64,000 nucleotides of DNA. Origin: an uncultured Roseovarius sp. GTDB taxonomy: Bacteria; Pseudomonadota; Alphaproteobacteria; Rhodobacterales; Rhodobacteraceae. The translations under genes were made by a program, and so were the position numbers. Positions 8,901-17,566 of the stretch are shown here, one piece after another (positions within the stretch are counted from its first letter, which is position 1; every line of letters starts with the position of its first letter). The DNA lies in the NCBI GenBank assembly GCA_947497295.1, contig CANMFU010000001.1, positions 310,001-374,000 on the forward strand, in the 5' to 3' direction. Under the pieces are notes generated by a model. That model was given only the letters and a program-made list of their open reading frames with translations, did not search any database and had not been told where the DNA came from.

Positions 8901-9055
8901 CACTGGTGATTTCAGTTGTGTTCGGTCTGTTTTCCTCAACACTGCTCGTTTTGGTCGTGCTGCCCGCCTTCTACGCGATCCTTGGCGATCTGGGGCTGGC
9001 GAAGGCAGGCGATGCCGCAAACGGCGCAAAGCAAGAGAAAGGCGTGCCGACGTGA
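5927..9055 (+). CDS. RND family efflux pump (AcrB-like permease)
   Basis: A 1042-residue proton-driven RND transporter with the expected repeat: a first transmembrane helix (about 10-28), a large periplasmic loop, transmembrane block 1 (about 325-465), a second loop, and block 2 (about 845-1030). GIVMDDSIVITDAI in helix 4 is the family's proton-relay motif with the conserved Asp pair. GIVVNNSILLV is its counterpart in the second half, where Asn replaces Asp as is common. Length is normal for AcrB relatives. It follows the adaptor with a 4-bp overlap. Drug, detergent or metabolite export is possible; the sequence does not show which. The TetR site upstream suggests induction by a toxic ligand. 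Confidence 0.94.
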   Translation: MIRWFAAHPTAANLLLVLILAVGAMAAPTLKRETFPDFRPVEAEIRVEYRGATAEEVEDAICRRIWDAVESVENLDELSCTAQNNIARATAKMLPSGESSRFINDLRTEVTAIDDFPAAADPAVVRELHRTDIVTSIAVAGDLPAAHLERYAAELQDRVSALPGVAKVTLSGFGVRQFRITVPRAVMEQHGLTVSGLAAQIGAQSVDRPLGSLDTEEREISLRFTDERRSAAGLAALVVLSKPNGAELTLGQIATISERYTPDEELAYLDGQRAVFLQVDKALSADALTVFDHVDDLVAAEDAVLPDTLRVEIARDMTSIVRERLAMLVQNGAIGLLLVIAVMSMFFRPGFAIWAAMGLPVAFLGAFAAMALQGLSLNMMTLVALLMAIGIVMDDSIVITDAIAEAHSDGASRMDAAIKGTLAVMPGVLSSFATTIAVFGPLAFLAGELGAVLEVVPLVLIAALAASLAEAFLVLPHHLRHGLKGADKPPSRLRAGFDRGFDRFREKRIGGMVDRAIRWRYLVTGMTIAALIVTAGLMGGGYLKREAIPAMDGDVIEARILMPQGTPLGRTREVADGVIAALMRTNAGFAPDQPNGAALVKTVQLRFNHNATAGESGPHVATISADLLGAETRTVTLDQIVTRWRTEFGDVPGALAILLTEPGIGPQGIAIEIRLSGPDLDILARAADALQTEAESYAGVFNAIHDLRPGKPELRLRLAEGATALGLTSRDVADQLGTAFLGRVITTVQSGDISHEIQLEQSGDDRDSREDLRDFSITLPGGKQVPLLTVVRIDEARGWSGITHVDGQRTVTVQADVDTRIGNADAIVAELQTSFLPNLAAATPGLSFDVGGQSANSAETVASILRGFLIGLVGIYVVLSFQFRSYVEPVIVMMAIPLAFIGVILGHLIMGYNISMPSLIGAASLAGIVVNNSILLVQVIKRHTAEGMNIARAAGQASRERFRPILMSVSTTIMGLAPLLLERSTQAQSLKPLVISVVFGLFSSTLLVLVVLPAFYAILGDLGLAKAGDAANGAKQEKGVPT

Positions 9056-9500
9056 ACACACGTGTTTTGAGTTTCGTATTGGGCTGAGCAACTGTGCGGT
9101 ACTGGCTGCACTGTCTGAAAATCATGCATTTGGCGTATTCAGTCTTGGCAGCATCTGTTGGGCAATCCCTGCACAGCAATTGCTGACGGCAGATCATATA
9201 CCGTCTCGGATCATCGGATACCGGTTTCAGGGGCGTAAGAGGATCATGTCGGTGATGGTTTATAATGCGGCGACCGAGTTGATGATGATGCAGTTGATGA
9301 TGATGCAAACGCCGCTCGGCGCGGGGGAGGGGGGGTAGTATCGGGCAACCAGCCTTGCGTGACGCTGATATCCTGGCCGCGCAGGGGGACGGAACGCCTG
9401 ACATTCATCGGGTCTCCCGATGGGCGCTACAATGCCTCAAACGGGGCTCGGTTGAGATCGATACAGTGATGCGGGCGATGTTGGCCTGTCGGCAAATGCT
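9056..9500. other. Intergenic stretch without a convincing gene
   Basis: 445 bases between the RND pump and the hemoglobin gene. The 15-mer AGTTGATGATGATGC occurs twice in tandem (about 9277-9306), followed by a G-rich run (about 9323-9335). A stop-free plus frame of about 66 codons ending at 9504 reads like protein late on (DADILAAQGDG, RWALQCLKRG) but has no start codon or Shine-Dalgarno. It may be a gene remnant. Nothing else is seen. Confidence 0.4.
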
Positions 9501-9956
9501 TTAGTCTGGCGCCGTATCATCGCGCTGTCCGAAGATTTCAGTTTCCAGATAGGCTGCGACACGCTCGGCGCGCACCATGAGATAATTAGCGGCCGCCACT
9601 GTCGGGGCCGTCTCATCAAGCGTTGCGCGAAATAATGCGAGCCAGTGGTCGAAATCCTCTCGCTGGAGGCCGTCAAGCTTGCGATGCGCTTTGACCAGAT
9701 CGCCGACATACGAATCCGTCTCCAGCGTATTGGACAGCCAGAATGTGGTCATATGCGCGACCTGACGGGCCCTGTGTTCTTCGTCCTCAACGGCATAGAA
9801 CCTGCCCAGACGTTTGTCTGCGCGAACACGTGCCACGAAAAAGTGAATAAGCCGCAGAAGATACGCTTCGTCGATCCCAATGATCAACGCCGCTTCCCTT
9901 CGCTGCGCGCGCATGCGTTCGCAGCAGTCCTTGTCGGCATTGATTGGGCTGGACAT
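9501..9956 (-). CDS. Group III truncated hemoglobin
   Basis: A 151-residue single-domain globin of the 2-over-2 type. Recognisable features are the helix B/CD region with FF (39-40) and RFY (52-54), the HMTTFW segment with Trp73, and the probable proximal heme-binding His91 in the KAHRKL helix F. The DFDHWLALFRATLD helix follows. Group III proteins bind O2 or NO and are tied to nitrosative or microaerobic stress rather than oxygen storage. The gene stands alone on the minus strand, but a c-type cytochrome and a membrane protein follow upstream on the same strand. A methyl-accepting or regulatory role is not suggested by anything visible. Confidence 0.85.
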   Translation of the reverse strand: MSSPINADKDCCERMRAQRREAALIIGIDEAYLLRLIHFFVARVRADKRLGRFYAVEDEEHRARQVAHMTTFWLSNTLETDSYVGDLVKAHRKLDGLQREDFDHWLALFRATLDETAPTVAAANYLMVRAERVAAYLETEIFGQRDDTAPD

Positions 9957-10073
9957 AGCACGTCTCCCTCGTGGCTATGGAAGGCGCGGCCGCACGGACC
10001 TTACGCCGTACTATGGTACAACGCCAAACTTGGGCTCAGGGTTCCATCGCCGCGTGGGAACCGGGCAGCACTC

Positions 10074-10556
10074 TTACTGTGCGAGCAACGGGAACCGGTC
10101 CGTTGCGTACTGCGTATGGCAATCTGAACAGGCCTGTATCATCTCGCCGAATTTTTGATGTTGAGCGGGCCTGTTGCCTTCGCGTGCGGCCTTTGCCAAC
10201 TCAGCCGAGAGCGCGTGAAAGGCGCGGTCCTGTGTGACGAAATCCTTGGGCACAGCCGACATCAAATCCTGCTTGTCTTCTGGTGTCATGGATTGCTGCA
10301 AGATGAAGCTGTCATGTATCTTCTGCGCCAATTCAGCGACCTTTTCATCATCTCCGGCTATGAGATGTGACATGATCTGCTGGCTGGCATCTTCGACCGA
10401 AAGCATCTCCTTGCGCAGAAGCTCGCGCAGTTTTGGCGTCAGCTCTGGCGAGACAGGCTGAGCAATGGCGGGCATCGCGATGGACAGCGCAAGCCCCACC
10501 GCCAGCGAGGATAGGCCGCGCCGCTTTCGATTTGTCCTTTTGATGGTGTCAGTCAT
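10074..10556 (-). CDS. Periplasmic c-type cytochrome, cytochrome c prime-like
   Basis: A 160-residue protein with a Sec signal peptide (basic start, hydrophobic core about 15-30, cleavage likely after AIAQ). The mature part is mostly helical and has one C-terminal heme motif, C143-S-D-C146-H147. A C-terminal CxxCH in a four-helix protein is the cytochrome c-prime/c556 layout. These proteins carry electrons or bind NO in the periplasm. The start codon overlaps the stop of the upstream four-helix membrane protein (TGATG), so the pair is co-translated. A nearby truncated hemoglobin supports an NO-related context, but that is inference. Confidence 0.75.
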   Translation of the reverse strand: MTDTIKRTNRKRRGLSSLAVGLALSIAMPAIAQPVSPELTPKLRELLRKEMLSVEDASQQIMSHLIAGDDEKVAELAQKIHDSFILQQSMTPEDKQDLMSAVPKDFVTQDRAFHALSAELAKAAREGNRPAQHQKFGEMIQACSDCHTQYATDRFPLLAQ

Positions 10557-11008
10557 CAGTTTTTTCCTTCTTCGTCAGTTTCCAACAGGTATAGGGCACG
10601 GTCCCCTGCCAAGGGTGGGCTGAATACCTCCGGCTCGCGGATTGCCACGCCGGCGATGGCGCCCCAGATCACGGTGCGCAGGCTCATCACAGCGACTGTG
10701 CGCATCTCGTAGGGGCCACCGATCAGCAGATGAACGCCAAAGGCGATCATCACGAGGATCGTAGTGGCAAGGATCAAAATCGACAGTTGCACGGCCCATT
10801 TCCGACGGGCGAGCAGACCAACACCCGCCGCTACATAAGCAAAACCCGCAATAAAATTGAACCACAGAACGAAAGGCACAGCATTACCCACCGCTGCGCG
10901 CGCCTCGGCACCGCCGAACAGTGCACGCCCGCCGAGCGCTATTGTCAGCAGCCCCAACAGGACGGCAACGAGTGCTGCAATTGCAAGGCTCCATCGCCCG
11001 TCAGCCAT
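10556..11008 (-). CDS. Small four-helix membrane protein, unknown function
   Basis: A 150-residue protein with four predicted membrane helices (about 7-27, 44-66, 72-94 and 104-122) and a soluble acidic C-terminal tail. I do not recognise the family. It has no metal or cofactor motif. Its stop overlaps the start of the cytochrome gene by one base, so it is probably the first gene of a two-gene unit, perhaps a partner or assembly factor for the cytochrome. Confidence 0.7.
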   Translation of the reverse strand: MADGRWSLAIAALVAVLLGLLTIALGGRALFGGAEARAAVGNAVPFVLWFNFIAGFAYVAAGVGLLARRKWAVQLSILILATTILVMIAFGVHLLIGGPYEMRTVAVMSLRTVIWGAIAGVAIREPEVFSPPLAGDRALYLLETDEEGKN

Positions 11009-11049
11009 TCATCGCGATCCTCTCTTAGCGGGGGGGCATTGCAGGTTCC

Positions 11050-12912
11050 CTATTTTTGAAACACATACGTTCCCGGCGCATCGGCGATGGGAGGCTGCCC
11101 CTTGCGGCCCATCCGTGGCGGGGCGGCCGTCGCGGACGACTGCGCGTTTAGCCATTCGCCCCATGGCAACCACCACGATCCGGCCTGTTCCGGCGTTTCC
11201 TTGACCCATGTATCGGGTCCGACGTGCAGGTCCGAAGCCTTCCTGCTGCGGATCTGATAGGTGCGGCGGTGATGGTCCGGCGGGGTGACAATACCGGCGT
11301 TATGCCCGCCGCTGGTCAGGGCAAAGGTCACGTCGGTATCGCTGAGCATGTCGATCTTAAAGACTGACTTCCAAGGCGCGACGTGGTCGCGGGCCGTACC
11401 GACTGCAAAGATCGGCAGCCGAATGTCCGAGACGTGGACAGGGCGGCCCTCGACCGCGAACCGGCCTTCGGTCAAATCGTTGTTGAGGTAGAGTTTGCGC
11501 AGATATTCCGAATGCATCCGGTAGGGCATGCGCGTGGCGTCCGCGTTCCAGGCCATCAGATCGAACATCGACTGATCCTCGCCCATCAGATATTCGCGCA
11601 CCATCCGCGACCAGATCAGGTCATTCGATCGCAGCATCTGGAATGCGCCCGCCATCTGGGTCGTGTCGAGATAGCCCTGTTTCCACATGACGCTGTCCAG
11701 AAACGCAAGCTGGCTTTCGTTAATGAAAAGCGCCAGCTCGCCCGGCTCGGAAAAATCAACCTGGCTGGCCAGTAGCGATAGTGAGGCCAGACGCGCGTCG
11801 CCGTCCCGCTCCATCGCCGCCGCGGCGATGGACAGCAGCGTGCCGCCCAGACAGTAGCCAACGCCCTGGATCTTTTGGCCCGGAACGATGTCTCCGACCA
11901 CGTCCAACGCCTTCAGGATGCCAAGGCGACGATAGTCGTCCATGGTCAGGTCTCGGTCCCCTTCATCCGGATTCTTCCATGAGATCATGAATACGGTATG
12001 ACCCTGCTGGACCAGCCAGCGCACCAGTGAATTCTGCGGCGACAGGTCAAGAATGTAGTATTTCATGATCCAGGCCGGGACGATCAGGATTGGCTCTGCG
12101 CGAACCTTGTCGGTGGCTGGAGCGTACTGGAGCAGCTCGATCAATCGATTGCTGTAGACTACCTTGCCTTTGGTCGTTGCAACGTCCCGACCCGTTACGA
12201 AATCTTCGGTGCCTGTGGGGGGCGCGCCTGTCATATTGCCGCGCACGTTCTCAAGAAGGTTCTGCATCCCACGAACCAGATTTTGCCCCGCCTCCTCGCG
12301 GGTCTTGGCCAGAACTTCGGGGTTGGTCAGCAGGAAATTGGAAGGTGAGAGCATGTCGAGAAACTGGCGCGTCAGGAACTGCAATTCCCTTTCATGTTCG
12401 GCGGTGACGCCGGGAACGTCCGTGACGACATGGTGCCACCATTGCTGTTGCAGCAGGAAACTCTGATAGATCATGTTGAACGGCTTGGTTTGCCAGGCGT
12501 CATCGCTGAACCGCTTGTCCTGCGGCAGGGGATCGATGCAAGGGGTGGTGTCGTCCGTCGTTGTGGCACATTTCATCATGAAACCGGCCTGACGGATGGC
12601 CTGATCCGATGCCTTCTCGGCCAGTTGCAGACGCTTTCCCGGTGCCGCCGCAATATGCGTGGCCCAGTCAAACCAGGCCGCCATCAATGCCGCTGGCGAA
12701 AGGCCATGCGTAAAGCGCGACAGCCAGGCCTGCGTAGCGTGATCGAGGGTTTCGTGAATGTCCGATCCGCCATCCACATCAGCCGCCCGCGCGCTTGCTG
12801 TATGATCACGCGCAGCAGCGCCGCCTTCAGGCGCGACAGCGACCGCGTCAGAGCCGCTCTGCCGGCGGAGCTCGCGCAGATCCACCACGGTTTTCTCTTT
12901 ATCGTGCTCCAT
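11050..12912 (-). CDS. phaC: Class I poly(3-hydroxyalkanoate) synthase
   Basis: A 620-residue PHA polymerase that joins hydroxyacyl-CoA units on the granule surface. It has the N-terminal PhaC domain and an alpha/beta-hydrolase core with lipase-like box GYCLGGT (catalytic Cys353). GTARDHVAPW holds the Asp and GGHNAGIV the His of the triad. The PAWIMKYYILDL and GHTVFMISWKNP segments are typical. I chose the ATG at 12912 with GGGGGA upstream over a TTG seven codons earlier. There is no phaA, phaB or phasin gene nearby, so this is a separate synthase. It is divergent from a TetR gene whose operator lies between them. Confidence 0.93.
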   Translation of the reverse strand: MEHDKEKTVVDLRELRRQSGSDAVAVAPEGGAAARDHTASARAADVDGGSDIHETLDHATQAWLSRFTHGLSPAALMAAWFDWATHIAAAPGKRLQLAEKASDQAIRQAGFMMKCATTTDDTTPCIDPLPQDKRFSDDAWQTKPFNMIYQSFLLQQQWWHHVVTDVPGVTAEHERELQFLTRQFLDMLSPSNFLLTNPEVLAKTREEAGQNLVRGMQNLLENVRGNMTGAPPTGTEDFVTGRDVATTKGKVVYSNRLIELLQYAPATDKVRAEPILIVPAWIMKYYILDLSPQNSLVRWLVQQGHTVFMISWKNPDEGDRDLTMDDYRRLGILKALDVVGDIVPGQKIQGVGYCLGGTLLSIAAAAMERDGDARLASLSLLASQVDFSEPGELALFINESQLAFLDSVMWKQGYLDTTQMAGAFQMLRSNDLIWSRMVREYLMGEDQSMFDLMAWNADATRMPYRMHSEYLRKLYLNNDLTEGRFAVEGRPVHVSDIRLPIFAVGTARDHVAPWKSVFKIDMLSDTDVTFALTSGGHNAGIVTPPDHHRRTYQIRSRKASDLHVGPDTWVKETPEQAGSWWLPWGEWLNAQSSATAAPPRMGRKGQPPIADAPGTYVFQK

Positions 12913-12975
12913 TGATCCCCCCGTCGGTTCCAAATCTCTGCGATCCTGAGAATTGCCTATTGCACCCGTTAAAAG

Positions 12976-12993
12976 ATAGTAATTGATTACTAT
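12976..12993. promoter_or_regulatory. TetR operator, perfect palindrome
   Basis: ATAGTAA-TTGA-TTACTAT is a perfect inverted repeat with 7-bp arms and a 4-bp centre. It lies between the divergent phaC and tetR genes. A near copy occurs at 4591-4607 before the RND adaptor gene. It probably binds the TetR protein encoded at 13153. Confidence 0.65.
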
Positions 12994-13058
12994 GATAAAT
13001 CAAGAAATGATACAGCCGATGCGAACAGGCTGTTTCGGTCATCCTCAGGAGGATCCCC

Positions 13059-13148
13059 ATGTTCGTGGCTGAGATCAACATCGTGCCGGTATTGACCGCG
13101 ATCATGGGCGCCGGCCGACATAGCGTTGCGCGCCGAAAACAAGGGTAA
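13059..13148 (+). CDS. Possible 29-residue leader peptide before tetR
   Basis: An ATG frame of 29 codons follows a consensus AGGAGG placed 6 nt upstream, the strongest ribosome site in this area. It ends 4 nt before the TTG start of tetR, so translation could be coupled. The peptide begins MFVAEINIVPVL and ends in a basic stretch (RHSVARRKQG). I recognise no family. It may be a real leader or a fossil of an older gene. Confidence 0.35.
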   Translation: MFVAEINIVPVLTAIMGAGRHSVARRKQG

Positions 13149-13152
13149 CACA

Positions 13153-13782
13153 TTGAAAAAAGCGGTAAAAAAGAACCTTCCAGCCGATGAGCGGCGTAAT
13201 GTCACCGTCGAGGCGGTAGTCGATCTGGCCGGGAGAACCAACCCGGATTCGATCACCACAGCGGCCATCGCCAAGCATATGAACCTCACACAGGGCGCGC
13301 TGTTCCGGCATTTCCCGAACAAAGAAGCGATCTGGCAGGCCGTCATGACATGGGTGGCCGAACGCCTGATGGCCCGCATTGAGAAAGCCTCCGCCGGGAT
13401 CGATTCGCCGGTTGAGGCGATGCAGGCAATGTTTATGGCGCATGTGACGTTCGTCTCCGAACACCCCGGCGCGCCGCGTATGATGTTTGGCGAGTTGCAG
13501 GGCTCAAAAGCAACACCCGCCAAGCGCATGGCGCGCGCCTTGTTAAAGCAATACGCGGCCCGGCTGAATGATCTCATCGCATCTGGCAAGGCGCGCGGCG
13601 AATTGCGCGCCGATCTGGACGGCGAGGCGGCGGCGGCGCTGTTCATCGGCACGATACAGGGCCTCGTGATGCAATCGCTGATCGTCGGCGACATGCGTCA
13701 TATGGTCGGGGATGCTCCGCGCGTCTTTGAGATTTATCGGCGCGGTATTGTCGCTGAATCGTGCAGTACCAAGGCAGAGTAG
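13153..13782 (+). CDS. TetR/AcrR family transcriptional repressor
   Basis: A 209-residue regulator with an N-terminal helix-turn-helix: SITTAAIAKHMNLTQGALFRHFPNKEAIW (broken here only by position) spans about residues 34-62 and ends in the family's F-x-x-K-E-x-L/I-W pattern. The remainder is an all-helical ligand domain. The start is taken as TTG 13153 behind AAGGG; TTG 13126 is an alternative with no ribosome site. It leads a former YhiI/RbbA/YhhJ export operon that is now broken, yet the regulator is intact. Its candidate operator also precedes the intact RND pump at 4632, which could explain why the regulator is kept. Confidence 0.87.
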   Translation: MKKAVKKNLPADERRNVTVEAVVDLAGRTNPDSITTAAIAKHMNLTQGALFRHFPNKEAIWQAVMTWVAERLMARIEKASAGIDSPVEAMQAMFMAHVTFVSEHPGAPRMMFGELQGSKATPAKRMARALLKQYAARLNDLIASGKARGELRADLDGEAAAALFIGTIQGLVMQSLIVGDMRHMVGDAPRVFEIYRRGIVAESCSTKAE

Positions 13783-13784
13783 TC

Positions 13785-14815
13785 ATGTCACGAAAGGTCC
13801 CGATCCTGCTGGTGCTGGCGGTGCTTGCCGGGCTGATCGGCCTGGCCCTCTAGAAGGTGTTTCTTGCGCCCAGCGGCGTTCCGCCGGAGGGTTTTGCGCG
13901 TGGCAATGGACGGATTGAGGCGGATCTTGTCGACGCGCCTTGCTGGCCGAGTGGCCGACGTGGCGGTGCAGGAGGGCGATCTCGTCGCACAGTGTGACGT
14001 TCTGGCCGTGATGGACACGGCCGAGTTGAAAGCGCAGCAGGCCCGAGCGCAGGCAGCAGTTGCCAGTGCCCAGGCGGCGGTGGCGGTTGCCAGCGCTGGC
14101 CTGACCAAGGCCGAGGCGAGCCTTGCGCCGGCGCACAGGCCCGCGCCTAAACCCTCGGCGAGCGCGAGGTCATCACGCGCGAAAACCTCGATATCCGCCA
14201 GACCGAAGCGCAGCTGGCCGAGGCCGGACTTGCCGCGTCAAAGGCGGAAGCGCGCGCCCGAAAGCGTGCCGTCGATGCCGAAAATGCGCATCTGCGCGAG
14301 ATCAAGGCGCGGACTGCCGACAGCACGCTCTACGCGCCCGTGCCGTGCCGCATTCTCTATCGTCTGGCCCAGCCGTGAGGGTGCTGGGCAGCGGCGGCAA
14401 GGTGCTGACGTTGGTCAGTTTGGGCAATGTCTACATGGAATTCTTCCTGCCCGCTGGCGCAGCAACGCGCGTGCAACTTGGCGATGAGGCGCGCATTGTG
14501 GTCGATGCCATGCCCGGTGCCGCTATTCCCGCGACGGTCAGTTTTGTCGCTCCGCAGGCGCAATTCACGCCCAAACAGGTCGAAACCATCGCAGAGCGCG
14601 AAAGCTTGATTTTCCGTATCCGCGTGCGCATCCCGTCGCAGATGGTGGAAGCGCGCCTAGCTCAGGTCAAGACCGGGGTGCGCGGTGTGGCGTGGGTCCG
14701 GCTGGTTGGACCGGACGGCACCATGCCCGCCTGGCCCCAGGGGGTGACGCCGAAAGTGGTTGATACGCTGCCCGCGCCAATGGCGGCGAAAACCGGCTTC
14801 GGACCAGAGCAATGA
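13785..14815 (+). pseudogene. HlyD/YhiI-like membrane-fusion protein, broken
   Basis: The 1031-bp span would encode about 343 residues, close to YhiI-type adaptors. It starts MSRKVPILLVL, hits TAG at 13851, and needs at least three frame changes (near 13930, 14140 and 14370). Recognisable pieces in order are the GNGRIEADLVD and AGRVADVAVQEGDLV lipoyl half, a coiled-coil segment (about 14020-14320), and a beta-barrel end (VYMEFFLPAGAATRVQLGDEA). The start follows the TetR stop by 2 bp. The neighbours on both sides in this operon are also broken, while genes outside it are intact. Confidence 0.8.
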
Positions 14816-17564
14816 CCACGGGTCAGGCGGCAACCGGCCCCGTCGCAAGGCTCGCATCGGTCAGTCATCGCTATGGCAAGGTCACGGCGCTTGACGATCT
14901 GACGCTCGCCATTCCCGCCGGGCGTATGGTCGGGCAGGTCGGCCCGGACGGCGTGGGCGAATCCACGCTGATGAGGCTAATTTCCGGTGCGAAAAGGCTG
15001 CAAGCAGGCGAAATTGATACGCTGGGCGGCGACATTTCCAGCGCGAGGCACCGCGGCGTTATCGGACGGCAGATCGCCTTCATGCCTCAGGGGTCGGGCA
15101 AGAACCTCTATCACGATCTGAGCATCCGTGAAAATCTGGAATTCTTCGGCAAGCTGTTCGGGCAGGGCCGCGCGGATCTAACGGCTGACCGGCGCAACCG
15201 GCCTTGCGCCGTTTCTGGACCGCCCGGCGGGTAAGCTTTCAGGCGGAATGAAGCAGAAACTGGGGCTGTGCGCAGCCCTGATCCATGACCCGGATTTTCT
15301 GCTGCTGGACGAGCCGACGACCGGCGTTGACCCGCTCTCGCGGCGCCAGTTCTGGGACCTGATCGATACGATCCGCAAGGACCGCCCGGACATGTCTGTG
15401 CTGGTCTCGACCGCCTATATGGAAGAGGCTGACCGGTTCGAGCATCTGATCGCCGTGAACGAGGGCCGCCTCCTGGCCGAGGCCAGCCCCGCCGACCTGA
15501 TGGCGCAGACCAAGACCGAGACGGTCGGCGCCGCCTATGTGGCGCTGCTGGGCGGAACGGCGAGTGGTCCGCAAAGCGCCGAGCCGGCCGCCGCGCGGAC
15601 CGATACCGCCACAGATGGTCCGCCTGCGATCAAGGCCACCGGCCTGACCAAACGCTTCGGCGACTTCACTGCCGTCGAGGCGGTCAGTTTCTAGATCAAG
15701 CGCGGCAAGATTTTCGGCTTTCTGGGCTCCAACGGCTGCGGCAAGACGACGACGATGAAAATGCTGACCGGCCTCACTGCGGCAACCGAGGGCGAGGCGT
15801 GGATATTCGGCCAGCCAGTGGATGCGCAGGACCTTGATGCGCGCCGCCGCGTCGGATTCATGTCGCAATCCTTTTCGCTTTACGGCGAATTGACGGTGCG
15901 CGAAACCTGTTGTTGCACGCGCGCCTGCTTCATCTGGGCAGTGATCTGACCGACGGGCGGATGGCGGACCTTGTGCCGCGTTTCGGGCTGGAGACCTATC
16001 TCGATCACGGCGCGGCATCGCTGCCCCTGGGCGTGCGCCAGCGCCTGTCGCTGGCCGCGGCAGTGATCCATGCGCCCGATATCCTGATTCTTGATGAGCC
16101 GACGTCGGGCGTCGATCCGCAGGCGCGGGACGCATTTTGGGATATGCTGCTGGATCTGGCGCGGCGCGATCAGGTCACGATTTTCATCTCGACCCATTTC
16201 ATGGACGAGGGCATGCGCTGCGACCGCATTTCGCTGATGCATGCAGGCATGGTTCTAATGACCGGTGCCCCGCAGGAGATCATCGAAGCGCGGGATATGG
16301 ACAGTCTTGAGGATGCCTTCATCGCTCATACGCTGGACGCGATCCCGCAGGAGGCCGAAGCAGATGCCGAGCTGCGCCCAGTTGAGACGCCCGAACACAC
16401 AATCGGCACGCAGCGCTTCAGTCTGAGGCACATTCTGGCCAATACGGCGCGCGAGGCGATGCAGGTGCGCCGCGATCCGGTGCGGCTGGCGTTCTCGTTC
16501 ATCGGCAGCGCCGTGCTGCTGCTGATCATGTCGTTCGGCATCTCGCAGGAGGTGCACGGCATTCCCTTTGCCGCGTTCGATCTGGGCCGTAGCCCCGAAA
16601 GCCGCGCCTATCTGTCAGGGTTCAAAGACTCCGAATGGTTCCGCCAGATGCCCCCGATCCGTGACGCGGGTGATCTAACCCGCGCATGGTCAGTGGCGAA
16701 TTGGCGCTGGCGCTGCAAATTCCACCCGATTTCGGCACCTCCGTGCGGCGCAATGAGACGGCGCAAATTGCCGCGCTGATCGACGGGACCGATACCAGCC
16801 GCGCCGGCACCGTGGAAAGCTATGTCAAGGGCGCGCATATGCACACCCTGACAACCGGCGCGCAATCGGCGCTGGCGCTGCCCGATCCGGGCGCGGCGCG
16901 CGGGCGGGATCAGGGCGCTTCTGCGCAGCTTGAGCCGCGGTTTCTGTATAATCCGTCGAAGGAAAGCCTGCCTGCCATCGGCCCGTCGATCCCGCCGCTG
17001 CTCCTGCTGCTGTTTCCTGCGGTCCTGATGGCGGTCAGCGTGGCGCGCGAGAAGGAGATTGGCACGATCACTATTTTCTACGTCACTCCGACGAGACGCG
17101 CCGAATTCCTGATAGGCAAGCAGCTGATCTATATCGCCATCACCCTGCTGAATTTCATCATCCTCACGGTGCTGGTGGTCACGGTGCTGGGCGTGCCTCT
17201 GAAGGGCAGCCCCGCGGCGCTGGTTCTGGGCGCGCTGCTCTATGCGGTGGCCGCCACGGGCTATGGCCTGCTGGTGTCGATGATGGCCAAGACGCAAGTG
17301 ACGGCGGTTTTTGCCGCGGCGATCCTGTCGGTGATGCCGGCGCTGCAATTCTCTGGCATGATGACGCCGGTATCGTCGCTGGAAGGGCCTGCGCGCATCC
17401 TCGGCACGCTCTGGCCGACGACGTGGTATATGGGGCTGAGCGTGGGCACGTTCACCAAGGGGCTGGGCCTGGCGGAGCTGTCGGGCCACCTGCTGCGCCT
17501 TGCCGTGTTCGGCCCGGTCCTAACCGGGCTGGCCATCGTTTCCTTGCGCAAACAGGAGCGGTAG
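14812..17564 (+). pseudogene. RbbA/YhiH-like double ABC ATPase-permease, broken
   Basis: The span of 2753 bp corresponds to about 917 codons, matching the roughly 910 residues of RbbA-type proteins with two ATPase domains and a C-terminal ABC-2 permease. Damage is dense. The first Walker A reads GPDGVGESTL, with Glu replacing the essential Lys. The frame shifts near 15200, a TAG interrupts at 15692, and further shifts lie near 15905 and 16680. Surviving motifs include [10 protein letters not shown] with [12 protein letters not shown] (domain 1), [10 protein letters not shown] and LILDEPTSGVDP (domain 2), and a six-helix permease (about 16980-17560). ATP binding in domain 1 would fail even if the frame were intact. 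Confidence 0.85.
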
Positions 17565-17566
17565 CG

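Noticed and set aside
16608..17489. Minus frame of 293 codons, very rich in Arg, Gln and His
   Set aside because: Shadow of the RbbA-like permease region; composition is typical of an antisense frame.
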